Shown here: positions 43,159 to 53,721 of the stretch, piece after piece | How positions within the stretch are numbered: the first letter of the stretch is position 1 | Layout: each line of letters starts with the position of its first letter | From: Nocardia cerradoensis NBRC 101014 | Lineage (GTDB): Bacteria > Actinomycetota > Actinomycetes > Mycobacteriales > Mycobacteriaceae | DNA length: 64,000 bases | NCBI RefSeq assembly: GCF_000308535.1 | Contig: NZ_BAFW01000240.1 | Location: forward strand, 1-64,000 | Reading direction: 5' to 3' | Position numbers and translations under genes: made by a program | The notes under the pieces: model-generated | The model's input: the letters and a program-made list of their open reading frames with translations, nothing else | Databases searched by the model: none | What the model was told of the DNA's origin: nothing

Positions 43159-44717
43159 CGGCTGCGGCGGCTCTTCTTGCGCGGCGGGGGCAGCAGGCCC
43201 TCGGCGCGCAAGTGGGCGGCGTGTTCGGCCAGGGCGTCGACCAGCGGGCCGACCTGAGCGATCTCGGGTTGCACATCCACGCGCAGGCCGAATTCGATGG
43301 CCGTTTCGGCGGTTTTGGGGCCGATACAGGCAACGATGGTGCGCGCGTGCGGCTTTCCGGCGATACCGACCAGATTCCGGACCGTGGACGAGGAGGTGAA
43401 CAGCACGGCGTCGAAACCGCCGGTCTTGATCATCTCCCGCGTTTCGGCCGGCGGCGGCGAGGCCCGCACGGTGCGGTACGCGGTGACATCGTCGATCTCC
43501 CAGCCGCGGTCGCGCAGACCCTCCGCCAGCGTTTCGGTGGCGATATCGGCGCGCGGCAGCAGTACGCGGTTGACCGGGTCGAAAACATCGTCGTAGGGCG
43601 GGAAGTCGGCCAGCAGGCCTTCCGAGGACTGCTCACCACTGGGCACCAGTTCGGGATTGATGCCGAACGAGCGCACCTTGTCCGCGGTCGCCTCTCCGAC
43701 GCAGGCGATCTTCACACCGGAGAAAGCCCGTGCGTCCAAACCGAATTCGCCGAACTTCTCCCACACCGCGCGCACGGCGTTGGTGGAGGTGAACACCACC
43801 CACTGGTAGCGACCGTCGACCAGGCCCTTCACCGCGCGCTCCATCTGCGCGGGGCTGCGCGGCGGCTCGACGGCGATGGTCGGAACTTCCATCGGGATGG
43901 CGCCGTGCATGACGAGCTTCTCGCTCATCTCACCGGCCTGCTCCTTGGTGCGCGGCACCAGCACGGTCCAGCCGTACAGCGCCCGCGACTCCCACCACGA
44001 CATCTTGGAGCGCTTCTCGACCTCCTTGCCGACCGTGACCACGAGCGGCCCGACCAGCTCCGAGGCGGCGGAGTTCAGGGTGGCCAGCGTCGCCTCGATG
44101 GTGCGCTGCTGCCGGGTGGTGCCGCGCACGGTCACCGCGACCGGGGTCTGCGGGGCGAGGCCGTGCTCGACCAGCGCGCTCGCGGTCTCGGCCAGGTGGC
44201 CGGAGGTGGCGTGCAGCACCAGCGGGCCGGGGGCGGCGGCGACGGAGGCCCAGTCGACCTCGCCACGCACATCGACCTCGGTGTGCGAGGAGCCGAGCGC
44301 GATACCGGCATAGGCCGGCACCGTGGTCGCCGACGGCAGCCCGGGCAGCACCTCGAAGTTCATATGCGACCGGGTCACGGCATTGACCTCGGAGATCACC
44401 GAATCGGTGGTCATCGGATCGCCGGAGACCAGCCGCACCACATCGTGTCCGGCGCGGGCCTCGTGCACCAGCGTCTTCGCGACCTCGGCCGGCTCGCCCA
44501 GTGCGGGACGCACGTCGACGGCGGATTCCCCGTCGGGCCCCGGCTCGACGGCGGTGCCGATCATGGTCAGCACGCCCTTGTCGACATCGGGATCGGTGAA
44601 CGCCAGGCGCGCTCGTCCCAGCACCTCGCGGGCGCGGACCGTGAGCAGCGCCGGGTCACCAGGACCCGACCCGACGAACAGGATCCGACCGGGATGCTTC
44701 TTGGTGGCTCGGCTCAT
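43155..44717 (-). CDS. hemD: Fused uroporphyrinogen-III methyltransferase/synthase
   Basis: 520 residues. Residues 12-245: SUMT domain, with [14 protein letters not shown] and the SAM-binding [16 protein letters not shown]. Residues 255-505: HemD domain ([55 protein letters not shown]). The fusion closes the ring to uroporphyrinogen III and can divert it towards sirohaem or cobalamin. A basic tail ([11 protein letters not shown]) follows. ATG overlaps the hemC stop (ATGA). Confidence 0.93.
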   Translation of the reverse strand: MSRATKKHPGRILFVGSGPGDPALLTVRAREVLGRARLAFTDPDVDKGVLTMIGTAVEPGPDGESAVDVRPALGEPAEVAKTLVHEARAGHDVVRLVSGDPMTTDSVISEVNAVTRSHMNFEVLPGLPSATTVPAYAGIALGSSHTEVDVRGEVDWASVAAAPGPLVLHATSGHLAETASALVEHGLAPQTPVAVTVRGTTRQQRTIEATLATLNSAASELVGPLVVTVGKEVEKRSKMSWWESRALYGWTVLVPRTKEQAGEMSEKLVMHGAIPMEVPTIAVEPPRSPAQMERAVKGLVDGRYQWVVFTSTNAVRAVWEKFGEFGLDARAFSGVKIACVGEATADKVRSFGINPELVPSGEQSSEGLLADFPPYDDVFDPVNRVLLPRADIATETLAEGLRDRGWEIDDVTAYRTVRASPPPAETREMIKTGGFDAVLFTSSSTVRNLVGIAGKPHARTIVACIGPKTAETAIEFGLRVDVQPEIAQVGPLVDALAEHAAHLRAEGLLPPPRKKSRRSR

Positions 44718-45718
44718 GGCTTGTTCTCCATCGGGCTGGGATTGGTGAAGTCGGACGCGCCGGCGGATACCTCGCCGGCCAGCAGGTCGCGCGCCCCCAG
44801 CTCCAGGAGCTCACGCGCCAGATCGCGGCCCAGCTGCTCTGCGTTCGCGAGCGAGCCGACCGCCGAGGCCCGGATGACATCCGAGCCGTCGATCGCCGCC
44901 GCGCCGCCGCGCAGCGACAGTTCCTCCACCACGCGGCCCTCGTCGTCGAGCGATTCGACGACCTCGGCGAGCGCACCGACCGGCGCCGTGCAACCGGCTT
45001 CGAGTTCGGCGAGCAGCGCGCGTTCGGCGACGACCGTGGCGCGACTGCCCGGATCGTCGAGGGTGGACAGGATGCTGACGAGATCGCTTTCCTCGCTGCG
45101 GCATTCGACCGCGAGCGCGCCCTGGGCCGGTGCCGGCAACATCTGCACGGGCTCCAGGGCCTCGGTGACCGAACCGAGCCGGTCCACACGGGACAGCCCG
45201 GCCCGCGCGACGACCACGGCGTCGAGTTCACCCTCGGCGACCTTGCGAAGTCTGGTGTCGATATTGCCGCGCAACGGCACGATCTCGAGACCGAGCCCGA
45301 GTGCGCGCAACTGGGCGGCACGCCGCGGCGCGGAGGTGCCGACCCGGGATCCGGCGGGTAGTTCGCCCAGCACCAGACCGTCCCGGGCGACCAGGACGTC
45401 ACGCGGATCCTCGCGCGGCGGGATCGCGGCGATGGTGAAGCGCGGGTCGGGCGCGGTGGGCAGATCCTTATAGGAGTGCACCGCGATGTCGACCGTCCCG
45501 GCCGCCAGTTCCTCACGCAGCGCGGCGGTGAACACCCCGACACCGATCTTCTCGACCGGGTCCGACGACTGATCACCCGCGGTCTTCACGATCACCAATT
45601 CGGCGTGCTGCCCAGTGGCGATCAGCGCGTCGCGCACGGTGCCGGCCTGGGTCAGTGCCAGCACGCTGCCGCGGGTGCCGATCCGCCACGGGGCGTCGGT
45701 GGTGCCGCGTCGCGTCAT
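44714..45718 (-). CDS. hemC: HemC, hydroxymethylbilane synthase
   Basis: Polymerises four porphobilinogens. [17 protein letters not shown] begins the fold, and the dipyrromethane-binding cysteine is in [14 protein letters not shown] 45718 has AGGAG six bases upstream and matches the length of relatives (334 residues). A GTG at 45784 overlapping the hemA stop would add 22 residues ([20 protein letters not shown]...) and cannot be excluded. Confidence 0.95.
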   Translation of the reverse strand: MTRRGTTDAPWRIGTRGSVLALTQAGTVRDALIATGQHAELVIVKTAGDQSSDPVEKIGVGVFTAALREELAAGTVDIAVHSYKDLPTAPDPRFTIAAIPPREDPRDVLVARDGLVLGELPAGSRVGTSAPRRAAQLRALGLGLEIVPLRGNIDTRLRKVAEGELDAVVVARAGLSRVDRLGSVTEALEPVQMLPAPAQGALAVECRSEESDLVSILSTLDDPGSRATVVAERALLAELEAGCTAPVGALAEVVESLDDEGRVVEELSLRGGAAAIDGSDVIRASAVGSLANAEQLGRDLARELLELGARDLLAGEVSAGASDFTNPSPMENKP

Positions 45719-45780
45719 GTTGTGCTCCTGCGTGTCGACCCCGGTGGCCGCGCCCCCGAATGCGGTGGCCGTATCAGCGC

Positions 45781-47169
45781 TCACTGCGGATGCCCCTGTT
45801 CGTCTCCGAGATGGCTCGTGGTGAAGTCGTCGGCCAGTTCGCCGCCGAGGGTGGCGATTTCCATCGGCGCCGCAACAGCTTGTGCCGCACCGGGTTTCAA
45901 TTCGAACAATTCGCGCAGCGCCTCGGCGTAGCTGCCGCCGCCGGGCGCCGAGGCCAGCTGCTTGACCCGGACCGTGGGCGCGTGCAGCAGTTTGTCGACC
46001 ACCCGGCGCACCGTGCGGGCCACCTCTTCACGCTGCGGATCGCCGAGATCGGGCAGTTTGGATTCCAGCCGCATCAGTTCGGCCTCGACCACCTCGGCCG
46101 CGCGCTGGCGCAGGGCCGCGACGGTCGGGGTGACTTCGGCCATCCGCTGGCCGGACAGATATTTGGCGAGTTCCTCGGCGACCAGGGCGCGCGCGGCGCT
46201 GGTGTCGTCGGCCGCCGCACCCGCTGCTGGGTCGCGCTGCAGCGTCTCCATGTCGATGACGGTGATATCGGGCAGGCCGGCCACCGCGGGATCCACATCG
46301 CGCGGCAGCCCCAGGTCGCAGATCACCATCTGATGTCCGGCGCGGGAGACGTTGAGGGCGCGGTGGGCGTCGGCCAGGCTCACCACCGAACCGACCGCGC
46401 CGGTGCTGGTGATCACGATGTCGGCATCGGCCATGGCGTTCACCAGGTTCGACAGCTCCATCGCGGTCGCCGGTGCGCCGTGCATGGTGGTCGCGGTGTG
46501 GGCCAGCCGCTGGGCACGCGCGAGCGTGCGGTTGACCACGATGATTCTGCCGATTCCGGCCCGCGCCAGATGTGCGACCGACAGCCCGCCCATCGCGCCC
46601 GCGCCGACCACGACCGCGGTGCGCCCGGCCAGATCACCGAGCACGTTCGCGGCGCGATCCAGCGCGACCGACACCACCGAGGCGCCCGCGCGGTCGATTC
46701 CGGTCTCCGAATGCACCCGCTTGCCGACCCGCAGCGCGTGCTGGGCCAATTCGTGCAGGGTGCGCCCGGCGGCCTGCTGGGCATCGGCGGCGGCGTAGGC
46801 CGAGCGGATCTGGCTGAGCACCTGCTGCTCGCCGACGACCATCGAATCCAGGCCGCTGGCCACGGCGAACAGATGTTCGGCCGCGGCCTCGCTGTAGCGC
46901 ACGTAGGCGTGTTTGGTCAGTTCGGGCAGCGGCAGATCGGAATGCCGGGCCAGCAGATCACCGACCTCGGCGAGCCCACCATGGAAGGCGTCGACGACGG
47001 CGTAGATCTCGACGCGGTTGCAGGTGGAGACGATCATCGCCTCGGAGATGTGCTGGGAGGCCAGCATGCGATCGGTGAGCTTGGGCCGGTCCTCCTCGGT
47101 GACCGCGACCTTCTCCAGCACCGCCACGGGAGCGCTGCGATGCGAAATTCCGACGAGAAGCACACTCAT
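45781..47169 (-). CDS. hemA: HemA, glutamyl-tRNA reductase
   Basis: Reduces glutamyl-tRNA to glutamate-1-semialdehyde, the first haem step. 462 residues. The catalytic cysteine is in [33 protein letters not shown] is the NADPH site; the C-terminal helical dimerisation region follows. ATG overlaps the rex stop (ATGA), so haem synthesis is coupled to the redox regulator. Confidence 0.96.
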   Translation of the reverse strand: MSVLLVGISHRSAPVAVLEKVAVTEEDRPKLTDRMLASQHISEAMIVSTCNRVEIYAVVDAFHGGLAEVGDLLARHSDLPLPELTKHAYVRYSEAAAEHLFAVASGLDSMVVGEQQVLSQIRSAYAAADAQQAAGRTLHELAQHALRVGKRVHSETGIDRAGASVVSVALDRAANVLGDLAGRTAVVVGAGAMGGLSVAHLARAGIGRIIVVNRTLARAQRLAHTATTMHGAPATAMELSNLVNAMADADIVITSTGAVGSVVSLADAHRALNVSRAGHQMVICDLGLPRDVDPAVAGLPDITVIDMETLQRDPAAGAAADDTSAARALVAEELAKYLSGQRMAEVTPTVAALRQRAAEVVEAELMRLESKLPDLGDPQREEVARTVRRVVDKLLHAPTVRVKQLASAPGGGSYAEALRELFELKPGAAQAVAAPMEIATLGGELADDFTTSHLGDEQGHPQ

Positions 47170-48041
47170 GGTGCGACCACCGATCCCTTGCTGGTTGGCT
47201 CCGTTGCCGAATGCGAGGTTGTCTTGCGGGGTGCGGGCTGGTGGGCCGCGCGTCCGGCCATTCGCCGCCCGATCGGGGTGGATACCGCGTGCACGGTCTC
47301 CCCCGCGGCGACGCGCTCGGTCGCGGCCGGCTCGGCGGCCTCGAGTTCCGCGCTGCGAGCGCGCTCGAACGACAGCATCTGCAGTTCGACGGCGAGGTCG
47401 ACGCGGCGGACCTCCACGGTGGCCGGAACCGCCAGGTTCACCGGCGAGAAGCTGAGGATGCACTGCACCCCGGCGGCGACGAGTTCGTCGCAGACGCTCT
47501 GGGCCGCGGCATCGGGAACGGTGACGACCGCGATCGTGGGGGCGAGTTCGGCGACCGCGGCCCGCAGCCGGGCGGTGTCGAGCACGCGCAGCCCGGCGAC
47601 CGGGGCGCCGATCACCGCGGGATCGTTGTCGAAGATGCCGACCATGGTGAATCCGCGCCGCGAGAATCCGCCGTAACCGGCCAGCGCCCGGCCCAGATTT
47701 CCGGCGCCGACCAGGATCACGCGATGGCCGTCGGCCAGGCCGAGAACGTCTTCGATGCGGTTGCGCAACTTGGCCACGTCGTAGCCGACGCCGCGAACCC
47801 CGTTGGGGCCGAGGAAGGATAGATCCTTACGAAGCTTGGCCGAACCGACACCCGCCGCGACAGCCAGTTCTTCACTCGATACGATGAGCACACCCTCGTC
47901 GGCCAGGACGGCGAGCACTCGGAGGTAGGTGGCCAAACGGGTCACCGTCGCCTGCGGGATGTCCTTGTTGATGGATTTGCCGGAAACGCTGTTCAGAGCT
48001 CTGCCGGAGACGCCACCTGGCGTCTCATGCTGCTCTGTCAC
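47166..48041 (-). CDS. rex: Rex, NADH-sensing repressor
   Basis: 291 residues from GTG 48041, with AGGAG ten bases upstream. N-terminal winged helix ([42 protein letters not shown]) and Rossmann domain ([19 protein letters not shown]). A high NADH/NAD ratio releases it from DNA. A 70-residue C-terminal tail rich in Ala/Glu/Arg is longer than usual. The open frame reaches 48221, but that would bury the Rex operator in coding sequence. Confidence 0.92.
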   Translation of the reverse strand: MTEQHETPGGVSGRALNSVSGKSINKDIPQATVTRLATYLRVLAVLADEGVLIVSSEELAVAAGVGSAKLRKDLSFLGPNGVRGVGYDVAKLRNRIEDVLGLADGHRVILVGAGNLGRALAGYGGFSRRGFTMVGIFDNDPAVIGAPVAGLRVLDTARLRAAVAELAPTIAVVTVPDAAAQSVCDELVAAGVQCILSFSPVNLAVPATVEVRRVDLAVELQMLSFERARSAELEAAEPAATERVAAGETVHAVSTPIGRRMAGRAAHQPAPRKTTSHSATEPTSKGSVVAP

Positions 48042-48203
48042 GTCGTTCGGCTCCTCGTCCGGCCGGGGGGTAGTGTCCGGGTTTTCGCTTGGTCCGCCGC
48101 CGATACCGGGCACAGGCATCGGTATCGGATCGGTATTGATACACGGGGTGCGGTTGCGTCCGCCGCCAGAAGCAGGCGGGTCGCGTGTCACCACCGTAAC
48201 CGC

Positions 48204-48221
48204 TTGTGAAGCCCTGCACAA
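48204..48221. promoter_or_regulatory. Rex operator
   Basis: TTGTGAAGCCCTGCACAA matches the palindrome TTGTGAA-N4-TTCACAA at all but one position. It lies 163 bases upstream of the rex start and 173 before the divergent glutaredoxin-like gene, so it could control both. It is the main signal in the 352-base gap 48042-48393. Confidence 0.75.
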
Positions 48222-48381
48222 AGTCGGTGAATTCAGTCACTCTCCACTCGTCGGCTTCACGAATGCCTGCTCACATTCAACCGCCGTGGCACGAGCTTCG
48301 GGGCAGGCACGCCGGACCGGCGTTTTCGTCGCGCGAATCCGGCGATTCGCGGCTAATCGCAGCTCTGTCGGCACCGTGGCA

Positions 48382-48387
48382 TTTAAT
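48382..48387 (+). promoter_or_regulatory. Leaderless promoter -10 (TTTAAT)
   Basis: TTTAAT ends six bases before the ATG at 48394 of the glutaredoxin-like gene; no ribosome-binding site is present. Confidence 0.4.
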
Positions 48388-48393
48388 GGCGAT

Positions 48394-48654
48394 ATGAGTA
48401 CTGCCACGCATTCGGTGACTTTGCTGACCCGCGACGGCTGCGGTATGTGCACGGTCGCACTGACGCAACTGCGCGCCATCTGCGCGGACTTCGGGCTGGA
48501 GCCGGCGACCGTCGATGTGGACGCGGCGGCGGCCACCGACCCGTCGCTGCGAGCCGAGTTCGGCGACCGGCTGCCGGTGGTGCTGCTCGACGGCCGGGAA
48601 CACAGTTACTTCGACGTCGACGAACCGCGATTGCGGGCCGATTTGAGTCGCTGA
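48394..48654 (+). CDS. Glutaredoxin-like (DUF836) protein
   Basis: 86 residues of thioredoxin fold. LLTRDGCGMCTVALTQLRAI has the redox CGMC pair at the start of helix 1, and GDRLPVVLLDGREH gives the cis-proline. Ends just past the strand and helix of the fold. A thiol-disulfide role in the cytoplasm is likely. Divergent from rex across the Rex operator, so it may respond to NADH. Confidence 0.8.
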   Translation: MSTATHSVTLLTRDGCGMCTVALTQLRAICADFGLEPATVDVDAAAATDPSLRAEFGDRLPVVLLDGREHSYFDVDEPRLRADLSR

Positions 48655-48735
48655 GCACACATCGCCGAGCAGCCATCGGGACAACGCTGTGCTCGGCTAA
48701 TGTTGGAGTGTTCGCGCGAACAGGCGGAGGTACTG

Positions 48736-49773
48736 GTGCCGGAACGATCGAAAGATGCGAGGACGGGCTTCATCGCGGGCAGGTTCGGCGAATTCCCGGC
48801 GCGCTGGGGGCAGGGGCTGTCGGATCAGCTCACGCGGATCGCGCGCAGCCCGTTCGGACCCAGCGAGGAGGAGGTACGCGCCAACCTCGCCGGTGAGGCC
48901 AGCGCCGACGCGGCCCTCGCACTGCACGACGCGGAATTGGCCGAAACCTATGGGGCCGAATCCGATTCGGAATTACCGCCACATGCGCGCCCGCCCCGCG
49001 ACCTGACCGCGGCGGCATTTTTCGACGTGGACAACACGATGGTGCAGGGCGCCTCGATCGTGCACTTCGCGCGCGGCCTGGCGGCGCGGAAATATTTCAA
49101 GACTTCCGACCTCGTCGATATGGCCTGGAAGCAGGTGAAATTCCGGGTCACGGGCAAGGAAAGCCAGGGCGATATGGCCAGCGGTAAGGAAAAGGCGCTG
49201 TCATTCATCGCCGGCCGCTCGACCGCCGAACTCGCGGCACTCGGCGAGGAAATCTACGACGAAATCATCGCCGACAAGATCTGGCCCGGCACCCGCGCAC
49301 TGGCGCAAATGCATCTGGACGCCGGGCAGCAGGTGTGGCTGGTGACCGCGACGCCGGTGGAACTCGCACAGGTCATCGCGAAACGCCTCGGGCTGACCGG
49401 CGCGCTGGGCACGGTCGCCGAAAGCGTGGACGGCGTCTTCACCGGACGGCTGGTCGGCGATATTCTGCACGGCCTCGGCAAAGCGCATGCGGTGCGCACC
49501 CTGGCCATTCGCGAGGGTCTCAATCTCAAACGCTGCACGGCCTATTCCGACAGCCACAACGACGTGCCGATGCTCTCGCTGGCCGGGACCGCGGTGGCGA
49601 TCAACCCGGATTCGGACCTGCGCGAGGTCGCCAAGAACCGCGGGTGGGAGATTCGCGATTTCCGGACCGGCCGCAAGGCCGCCAAGATCGGCGTGCCCAC
49701 CGCATTGGCGCTGGGTGCGGCCGGTGGCGCGGCGGCCGCCGTGCTCACCCGCAGGCGCGAACAGCACGGCTGA
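48736..49773 (+). CDS. HAD-IB phosphatase, SerB-like
   Basis: 345 residues from GTG 48736 (GGCGGAGG five bases upstream); an earlier frame to 48700 lacks a ribosome site. The catalytic motif is [13 protein letters not shown] at about residue 95; motif III is in [13 protein letters not shown]. The C terminus is a membrane-like Ala/Gly helix ([18 protein letters not shown]). It belongs to the HAD-IB group that includes SerB1-like proteins; the substrate may be a phosphorylated lipid or serine. Confidence 0.83.
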   Translation: MPERSKDARTGFIAGRFGEFPARWGQGLSDQLTRIARSPFGPSEEEVRANLAGEASADAALALHDAELAETYGAESDSELPPHARPPRDLTAAAFFDVDNTMVQGASIVHFARGLAARKYFKTSDLVDMAWKQVKFRVTGKESQGDMASGKEKALSFIAGRSTAELAALGEEIYDEIIADKIWPGTRALAQMHLDAGQQVWLVTATPVELAQVIAKRLGLTGALGTVAESVDGVFTGRLVGDILHGLGKAHAVRTLAIREGLNLKRCTAYSDSHNDVPMLSLAGTAVAINPDSDLREVAKNRGWEIRDFRTGRKAAKIGVPTALALGAAGGAAAAVLTRRREQHG

Positions 49774-49801
49774 GTCTCCCCGCCGGGGCGAGGAGACTCA
49801 G
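49770..49801. terminator. Bidirectional hairpin between HAD and acyltransferase genes
   Basis: A perfect 10-bp stem (CTGAGTCTCC and GGAGACTCAG) with a 12-base loop overlaps the HAD stop codon and precedes the acyltransferase stop at 49822. T-run absent. Confidence 0.55.
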
Positions 49802-49821
49802 TTCGTCCGGCTCGTTCTCGA

Positions 49822-50832
49822 TCAGCCGGTAAAGGGATTGCGCCGCTTGGTGAGCAGTTTGTACAGCGTCTGCTGGATGGTTTCGCGGACCTGATCGGTG
49901 ACCTCGAACATCGTCATCGGGTCGTCGGCCGCCTCGGCCGCGTAATCCTCGGTCGCGATGGGCTTGCCGAATTCGATGGTCCACTTCGACGGCAACGGGA
50001 TCGCACCCAGCGGTCCCAGATGCGGAAATGTCGGAGTCACCGGGAAATACGGCAATCCGAGCAGCCGCGCCAACGGCTTGATATCGGCGAGTTTCGGATA
50101 GATCTCCTCGGAACCGACGATCGAGCACGGAATGATCGGCACACCGGTTTTCACCGCCGCCGAAACGAATCCGCCGCGGCCGAAGCGCTGCAACTTGTAG
50201 CGCTCCGCATACGGCTTGCCGATGCCCTTGAAACCCTCGGGGAACACGCCCGCGACCTCGCCCGACCGCAGCAGCCGTTCGGCGTCGGCCGGGCAGGCCA
50301 GGGTGTGGCCGGCCTTGCGGGCCAGCCCGCCCACCACCGGCATCTCGAACACCAGATCCGCGGCCAGCAATCGCAGCGACCGATGGGCGGGATGCCGATC
50401 GTGCACCGCCAGCTGCAGCATCAGCGCGTCCAGTGCCACCACGCCGGCGTGATTGGAGACGACCAGCGCGCCACCGGAGGACGGAATGTTCTCGATACCG
50501 TTGACGTCCACCCGGAACCACAGATCCGACAGCGGTCGCAGTGACGGCAGGATGACCGATTGGAGCAGATGTTCGTCGCGACCGAACTCGTCGACCTGAT
50601 AGTCCCCGGTGAGGCGGCGGCGGGCGAAATCGGCGGTATTGCGAATACCGTCGGCCACCGCACCCCGCACCAGATCACCCAGCGAGCGCGGCGGCGCCGA
50701 TTCGGCCAGCCGCTCGGTCAGCGAGGTCACCGGCTGCAGGGCCGACTCCCCGGGCCAGCGCCGCGATGCCGGGCGCTGCCGGGCCTCGAAATCCGTCTCG
50801 TGCAGGTGAATGACTTTGGCCACGTCGTTCAT
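49822..50832 (-). CDS. Lysophospholipid acyltransferase-family protein
   Basis: 336 residues. ALVVSNHAGVVALDALMLQL would be motif I, but His and Asp are separated by six residues rather than the classical four. FPEGFKGIGKPYAERY is the EG motif and VPIIPCSIVGSEEIYP motif IV. It is coupled by ATGA to the upstream epimerase. Membrane lipid acylation is likely; the acceptor is unknown. Confidence 0.8.
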   Translation of the reverse strand: MNDVAKVIHLHETDFEARQRPASRRWPGESALQPVTSLTERLAESAPPRSLGDLVRGAVADGIRNTADFARRRLTGDYQVDEFGRDEHLLQSVILPSLRPLSDLWFRVDVNGIENIPSSGGALVVSNHAGVVALDALMLQLAVHDRHPAHRSLRLLAADLVFEMPVVGGLARKAGHTLACPADAERLLRSGEVAGVFPEGFKGIGKPYAERYKLQRFGRGGFVSAAVKTGVPIIPCSIVGSEEIYPKLADIKPLARLLGLPYFPVTPTFPHLGPLGAIPLPSKWTIEFGKPIATEDYAAEAADDPMTMFEVTDQVRETIQQTLYKLLTKRRNPFTG

Positions 50833-51935
50833 CGATGTGCTCCCGTCCCGGCCCCGACGAGGCCGAGGAGTCTGTTTTCTGCAGCGTCGATCCAGCGCGG
50901 ATCGATGACGGGCCGCAACGCTGCGCCCCCGATGAAGTCGTCGAACGCCTGCACCGTTGTCCAACGCGGTGCGAAGCCGAGTTCGGTACGCATTCTCGTG
51001 GTGTCCAATCCACAGCCGAAGTGGAAGTAATCGATCTGCTCGGTGGTGAACTCACGCATCACCGGGCCCATGAACGACCGGCCGACCGTATGGAAAACAC
51101 TCATCGGCACCGGTAGTTCGACGCGACCCGCACGACGGATGGCCTGCGACAATGCCAGCGCCCCGTCACCGGCGACATTGAAGGTGCCGCCGGGAGCGGA
51201 ATGCGCGGCATGCGCCAGCGCCGCGATCGCGTCCTCTTCGTGCAACAGCTGCATACGGGGGTCGCGGCCGAAGATCGTCGGCGTGATCGGGGAACGGAAA
51301 TACTGCACGCCCCGGCCCGCCAGACGCGGCCCCACTATCGGTGCGAATCGAAGGATCGCCGCGGCGATATCCGGACGCCGGCGTGCCATTCCGCGGACGA
51401 ATCCCTCGACCTCGATCATGTCGCGCGCGAACCAGCCCTTCGGCGGCGTGCGCGCACTCATCTCCTCGGTGAATTTCGCCGGATCCTTCGGACCGCAGCC
51501 GTAGACCGCCGAGGAGGAGCGGACCACGACACGGCGCACACTCGGCGCCTTCTGACAGACCGCCATCAGCTGCATGGCGCCGAAGACGTTGTAGTCCTTC
51601 ATCGCCGCCCGGCCGCCACCGGCGGGCGGGCGGGACAGTACGGCCGGATGCACGACGGTGTCGACCTTGTTCCCGTCGATCACCTTGCGGATCAACGGAT
51701 TTCGAATGTCGGCGCGAACGAACTCGGCGCGCCCCATCCGGCGCAGCAGATCGCGACTGGGCATCCGGGCGTCGACGGCGATGACGCGTTCGATCGCGGG
51801 ATCGGCCGCCAGCCGTGTGATGACATTGCCGCCGAAGAAGCGGCTCGCGCCGGTGACGAGAACGACTTGTGGCGGCTGGTCGTCGCGGCCAGCCGTTCGC
51901 CCGTCCCGCATATCCGAACCCACGCCGAATCCCAC
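50829..51935 (-). CDS. NAD-dependent epimerase/dehydratase (SDR)
   Basis: 368 residues. The Rossmann start is VVLVTGASRFFGGNVITRL; the Ser-Tyr-Lys region reads VVVRSSSAVYGCGPKDPAKF. GTG 51935 is used, with GGGG eight bases upstream; ATG 51911 is also in frame. It is the upstream partner of the acyltransferase, in the same order as a mycobacterial UDP-galactose-epimerase-like/acyltransferase pair. Substrate uncertain. Confidence 0.82.
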   Translation of the reverse strand: MGFGVGSDMRDGRTAGRDDQPPQVVLVTGASRFFGGNVITRLAADPAIERVIAVDARMPSRDLLRRMGRAEFVRADIRNPLIRKVIDGNKVDTVVHPAVLSRPPAGGGRAAMKDYNVFGAMQLMAVCQKAPSVRRVVVRSSSAVYGCGPKDPAKFTEEMSARTPPKGWFARDMIEVEGFVRGMARRRPDIAAAILRFAPIVGPRLAGRGVQYFRSPITPTIFGRDPRMQLLHEEDAIAALAHAAHSAPGGTFNVAGDGALALSQAIRRAGRVELPVPMSVFHTVGRSFMGPVMREFTTEQIDYFHFGCGLDTTRMRTELGFAPRWTTVQAFDDFIGGAALRPVIDPRWIDAAENRLLGLVGAGTGAHR

Positions 51936-52048
51936 CTGTGCACCCCTGCTTTGGCTAGTTCCGTTAACCAGAGTAGCGGCTGTTACGGAGGTGGCCGACA
52001 GTATTTACCAGGATCTAACGATGACTTCAGTCACCGGAAACAAATGCT

Positions 52049-52080
52049 GAAGCCCGCCACCTGAAACGGTGGCGGGCTTC
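52049..52080 (-). terminator. Terminator of the bS22 gene
   Basis: A 13-bp perfect stem (GAAGCCCGCCACC, loop TGAAAC, complement). On the minus strand it is followed by AGCATTTGTTT, so it terminates the small ribosomal protein gene. Confidence 0.8.
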
Positions 52081-52104
52081 CAGCTAATTTCCAGCGTGTA
52101 AGGC

Positions 52105-52206
52105 TTACTTGCCGAGTTTGCGACGCTGCACGCGCGTACGGCGAAGCAGCTTGCGGTGCTTCTTCTTCGACATCCGCTTACGGCGCTTCTTGATCACAGA
52201 ACCCAT
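52105..52206 (-). CDS. Small ribosomal protein bS22 (AURKAIP1/COX24 domain)
   Basis: 33 residues from ATG 52206: [20 protein letters not shown] is followed by [13 protein letters not shown]. More than half the residues are Lys or Arg. The sequence is characteristic of the extra ribosomal protein bS22 of mycobacteria, which binds the 30S-50S bridge region. Ends at TAA with its own terminator. Missed by length filters. Confidence 0.92.
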
Positions 52207-52436
52207 AGGGTTGTTCCTCGCGTTCTCTCTCTACCCTCGGCACGCACGCCGGTTACGTACGCCCATCTTCCGGTTCGCTCGGCGGCCGCCTGGCAACCAG
52301 TGTTCAGCTCCCGACCTGACCCAGATCGGCAGCGGGTAACACAACGGTGGTTCATCGTACCGGGCCAACCCACGGCGAACGAAACGGGCACCGATGTGCC
52401 CGGTCGCCGACACCGCCGACCGGCGTTCACACGTCC

Positions 52437-52664
52437 CTACCCGGCGTCGAAGTACGACGTCTGCAGGTAGTCGTGTACCGCCTTGGCGTGTACCCGGAAC
52501 GATCGACCGACTCTGACAGCGGGTAGTTCTCCCGAGTGAACCAGCCGATACACCGTCATCTTCGAAACCCGCATCAGATTCGCCACCTCGGCAACGGTGA
52601 GGAACTGTGTTCCTCCACCGCCGATGACAGGACCGGAACTCGCAGAGCTGTTTCCAGACATCAT
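52437..52664 (-). CDS. Excisionase-like helix-turn-helix protein
   Basis: 75 residues; two adjacent ATGs (52664 and 52661) with GGAGG 11 bases upstream. FLTVAEVANLMRVSKMTVYRLVHSGELPAVRVGRSFRVHAKAVHDYL (in part) is the MerR/Xis-type winged helix. The N terminus is Gly/Ser-rich. The same gene sits between proC and bS22 in mycobacteria. Probably a small chromosomal regulator, not a phage excisionase. Confidence 0.85.
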   Translation of the reverse strand: MMSGNSSASSGPVIGGGGTQFLTVAEVANLMRVSKMTVYRLVHSGELPAVRVGRSFRVHAKAVHDYLQTSYFDAG

Positions 52665-52831
52665 TGCGCCACTGACCTCCGGCACGTCCGCGCCGCCGGC
52701 TTCCCCACCGGCGGAACAGACACGCACGTGCTCCCTCGAGCTTAGCGTGACCAGTGGGATTGCTGCGACGGGTGGGAGAAATAGCAGTGTCACCAGCGGA
52801 TGTCACGTCACACCCAGCGGCCACCGCGCGG

Positions 52832-53650
52832 TTACTCGCCGGTCGCCCCCTGTTCGACCGAGCGGCGCTTGGCCGCGTGCAGCGCCTCCCAGAACGCCGA
52901 GCGCACGCCGCCGCGCTCGAGCTCGCGCACGGCCGCCGCGGTCGTCCCCGCCGGCGAGGTCACCGCGGCACGCAACTCCGCGGCATCCTGTCCGGATTCC
53001 TCCAGCAGCGCCGCCGAGCCGAGCATGGTCTGCACGACCAGTTCGGTGGCCACGTCCCGGGTCAGGCCGAGGCCGACACCGGCCTCCACCATGGCCTCGA
53101 CCACCAGGAAGAAGTACGCGGGCCCGGATCCGGACACCGCGGTCACCGCGTCCATCTGACTCTCGGCGACGGTGACGACCCTGCCGACCGCGCCCAGCAG
53201 TTCCGAAACCGTATCCAGCTCGCCGGATTTGGCATGACGACCGGCCGCGATCGCGCTCATGCCCTGGCCGACCAGCATCGGGGTGTTCGGCATGACCCGC
53301 ACCACCGGGAATCCGGCGGGCAACTTCGACTCCACCCGGGCGGTGGTCACGCCGGCAGCCAGCGACACCAGGATCTGATCGCGGTCGTTGTCGAGTTCGA
53401 GTTTGCCGAGTTCGGTCAGCACGGCGTCGACATCGTGCGGCTTCACCGCGACCACCAGCACATCCGCGCCCGCCGCGGCCTCGGCCAGACTGTCGGTGAC
53501 CCGGATGCCGAACCGCTCGCTCAACACCTGCGCGCGGGCCGTCACCGTCTCGACCACGACCAGATCCTTACCCGGTCGCCCGGCCTCGAGCAGCCCGGCA
53601 ATCAACGCCTCGCCGATCCGTCCGCCACCGATCACCGCAATTCTCGTCAT
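52832..53650 (-). CDS. proC: ProC, pyrroline-5-carboxylate reductase
   Basis: 272 residues. AVIGGGRIGEALIAGL (NADPH site), VVAVKPHDVDAVL and SGSGPAYFFLVVEAMVEAG are diagnostic. Final step of proline synthesis. ATG 53650 is chosen; a TTG at 53659 is in frame. TAGCCT eight bases upstream suggests a leaderless start. Confidence 0.94.
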   Translation of the reverse strand: MTRIAVIGGGRIGEALIAGLLEAGRPGKDLVVVETVTARAQVLSERFGIRVTDSLAEAAAGADVLVVAVKPHDVDAVLTELGKLELDNDRDQILVSLAAGVTTARVESKLPAGFPVVRVMPNTPMLVGQGMSAIAAGRHAKSGELDTVSELLGAVGRVVTVAESQMDAVTAVSGSGPAYFFLVVEAMVEAGVGLGLTRDVATELVVQTMLGSAALLEESGQDAAELRAAVTSPAGTTAAAVRELERGGVRSAFWEALHAAKRRSVEQGATGE

Positions 53651-53721
53651 GAGGCCCAAGGCTATCCGTGCGCGGCGAGCGGCGCGGGGCAGGGGCGATC
53701 AGGGGGCGGCGTGGCAGCGAA

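Noticed and set aside
43212-45473. 753-codon plus-strand open frame opposite hemD and hemC
   Set aside because: Low-complexity translation rich in His, Gly and Arg; a shadow of two confident haem genes.
47166-48221. rex starting at 48221
   Set aside because: The extra 60 residues are not Rex-like and the start would place the Rex operator inside the gene.
52437-52664. Phage or integrative-element excisionase
   Set aside because: It lies in a conserved core order (proC to bS22) with no integrase or attachment site.
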